Part shown: piece by piece, positions 5,673 through 6,137 of the stretch
Numbering within the stretch: position 1 is the stretch's first letter
How the letters are laid out: every line of letters begins with the position of its first letter
Assembly: GCA_023436495.1 (NCBI GenBank)
Contig: JAEZIT010000126.1
Coordinates: forward strand, 1-6,137
Source of the DNA: Acidobacteriota bacterium
GTDB taxonomy: Bacteria; Acidobacteriota; Blastocatellia; Pyrinomonadales; Pyrinomonadaceae
Direction: 5' to 3'
DNA length: 6,137 nt
Program-made: the position numbers and the translations under genes
Notes under the pieces: model-generated
The model's input: only the letters and a program-made list of their open reading frames with translations
Database searches by the model: none
Told to the model about the DNA's origin: nothing

Positions 5673-5738
5673 CCGCATAGGAAAGTTGAAATCTGACGGA
5701 AAAGCACAGCTTTTCCGCAAATAGATGGGCACAGCCCG
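5664..5738 (-). repeat. Right-end inverted hairpin-doublet repeat of the RAYT element
   Basis: Read on the minus strand, 5738-5697 is a 42-nt unit: short hairpin GGGC-tgt-GCCC, linker ATCTATTTG, and perfect long hairpin CGGAAAAGC-tgt-GCTTTTCCG. After a spacer comes the short hairpin GCGGC-tat-GCCGC (5676-5664), which overlaps the last codons and stop of the RAYT gene. It is the mirror image of the left end 5036-5110. The short hairpin in the doublet shows a paired C-to-G and G-to-C exchange relative to the left copies, which keeps the stem. Confidence 0.88.
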
Positions 5739-5791
5739 GAAGAAAGAGGAACCGATGCGATAGATCCCTAATAACCGACCGTATCGCTCGT
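5739..5791. other. Unassigned spacer between the RAYT element and the tail array
   Basis: This 53-nt stretch holds no coding region, no repeat unit and no convincing promoter. It separates the inverted right end of the RAYT element from the + oriented tandem array. Confidence 0.5.
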
Positions 5792-6137
5792 GCGGCTCCA
5801 CCGCTCTATTTGCAGAAAAGCCCTGCTTCACCGGGCGCTGCAGATCACCTCCCCGCGCCGCTCCGCCGCTCTATTTGCAGTCAATCTCTGCTTCACCGGA
5901 CGCTGCAGATCATCTCCAGCGGCTCCGCCGCTCTATTTGCGGAAAAGCTCTGCGCGCTACGATTCAAATCACTTCGCCGCGGCTCCGCCGCTCTATTTGC
6001 GGAAAAGCTCTGCGCGCCACGTTTCAAATCACTTCCCCGCGCCTCCGCCGCTCTATTTACGGTGACGCTCTGCACACTACGCTGCGAATCACTTCCCCCC
6101 GCGGCTCCGCCGCTCTATTTACGGTGACGCTCTGCAC
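5792..6137 (+). repeat. Tandem array of at least six decayed hairpin-doublet units
   Basis: Units begin at 5792, 5857, 5919, 5979, 6039 and 6101 (the last cut by the window end), with periods of 65, 62, 60, 60 and 62 nt. All keep the CCGCTCTATTTG (or ...TTTA) core. The short hairpin GCGGC-tcc-GCCGC is perfect at 5919, 5979 and 6101, has one mismatch at 5792 and is broken at 5857 and 6039. The long hairpin is degraded: the left arm can be CGGAAAAGC while the right arm is GCGCGCTAC or GCACACTAC. The gaps between units (18-23 nt) are related to each other (consensus about CAAATCACTTCCCC), so the whole period is duplicated. There is no gene here; open frames through the array arise because 60 is a multiple of three. 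Confidence 0.85.

Larger units (their letters stand above)
4914..5738 (+). mobile_element. RAYT element: tyrosine transposase gene between inverted hairpin-doublet repeats
   Basis: This unit combines a left end of two tandem + oriented repeat modules (4914-5110), the RAYT gene (5124-5672) and an inverted right end (5664-5738). The left copy 5036-5110 and the reverse complement of the right end match in the same order: short hairpin, TCTATTTG linker, long hairpin, spacer and short hairpin next to the gene. The region about TCTATTTG-CGGAAAAGC is identical at both ends. Y1/HUH enzymes of this family do not make target-site duplications, so none is expected. Whether the whole block moves as a unit is inferred. 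RAYTs are generally domesticated enzymes that spread REP hairpins rather than themselves. The outer limits are uncertain, and the minimal element may start at 5036. Confidence 0.7.

Noticed and set aside
5003..5680. A 225-residue + strand frame overlapping the RAYT gene
   Set aside because: It begins inside the hairpin repeats, is low-complexity and rich in Arg, His and Pro, and is out of frame with the RAYT, whose motifs are unmistakable.
4914..5738. Integron attC sites or an IS200/IS605 element with tnpB
   Set aside because: There are no cassette genes, integrase or tnpB. The protein carries the RAYT signature YIHMNPVRAGLV and the repeats are short GC-rich hairpins of REP type.
5790..6127. 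Overlapping + strand open frames through the array (91 and 105 residues)
   Set aside because: They are translations of the tandem repeat, open in two frames because the period is close to 60 nt. They have no ribosome site and the sequence is conserved as hairpins rather than codons.
5792..6137. CRISPR-like appearance: regularly spaced repeats of about 42 nt with 18-23 nt gaps
   Set aside because: The gaps are related to each other rather than unique, the repeats vary, the unit matches the RAYT-flanking repeats elsewhere in the window, and no cas gene is present.

Overview
The window is a bacterial chromosome segment of fairly high G+C, read almost entirely on the + strand. It starts in the last codons of groEL (2-190). 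Three exported-protein genes follow: a 742-residue TPR protein (703-2931), a small lipoprotein (3109-3477) and a 404-residue secreted protein of unknown family (3617-4831). Then comes a REP-associated tyrosine transposase, RAYT/TnpA-REP (5124-5672), with the hairpin repeats it probably acts on. The host cannot be fixed from sequence alone. The Gly-Met-rich GroEL tail, the G+C, the exported TPR and lipoprotein genes and the dense RAYT repeats would suit an Acidobacteriota-like or similar environmental Gram-negative genome, but this is a weak guess.

Layout: groEL ends at a clear intrinsic terminator (247-275). The gap before the TPR gene holds a RAYT-less miniature copy of the repeat element (303-453), a second terminator-like hairpin with a seven-T run (473-532) and a good sigma70-type promoter (565-594). 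The TPR gene ends at a terminator (2973-3005). The lipoprotein and secreted-protein genes each appear to have their own promoter and a hairpin after them, so these genes look like separate transcription units rather than one operon. All three proteins carry export signals and probably work in the envelope or periplasm, but nothing shows that they share a pathway.

The most interesting part is the repeat system. Its unit is 42 nt: a 13-nt hairpin (GCGGC-tct-GCCGC), an 8-nt linker (TCTATTTG) and a 21-nt hairpin (CGGAAAAGC-tct-GCTTTTCCG). Two + oriented units in tandem modules of about 92 nt lie upstream of the RAYT gene. One inverted unit lies just downstream, so the gene sits between inverted ends. 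Both stems show compensatory base changes between copies, which indicates that the folded form is what has been kept. A sixth-of-a-kilobase copy at 303-453 has a left end joined almost directly to an inverted right end without the gene, as in a MITE. Downstream of the RAYT, 5792-6137 is a tandem array of at least six partly decayed + oriented units spaced 60-65 nt apart, still running at the window edge. No tRNA, rRNA, CRISPR array or integron site was seen.
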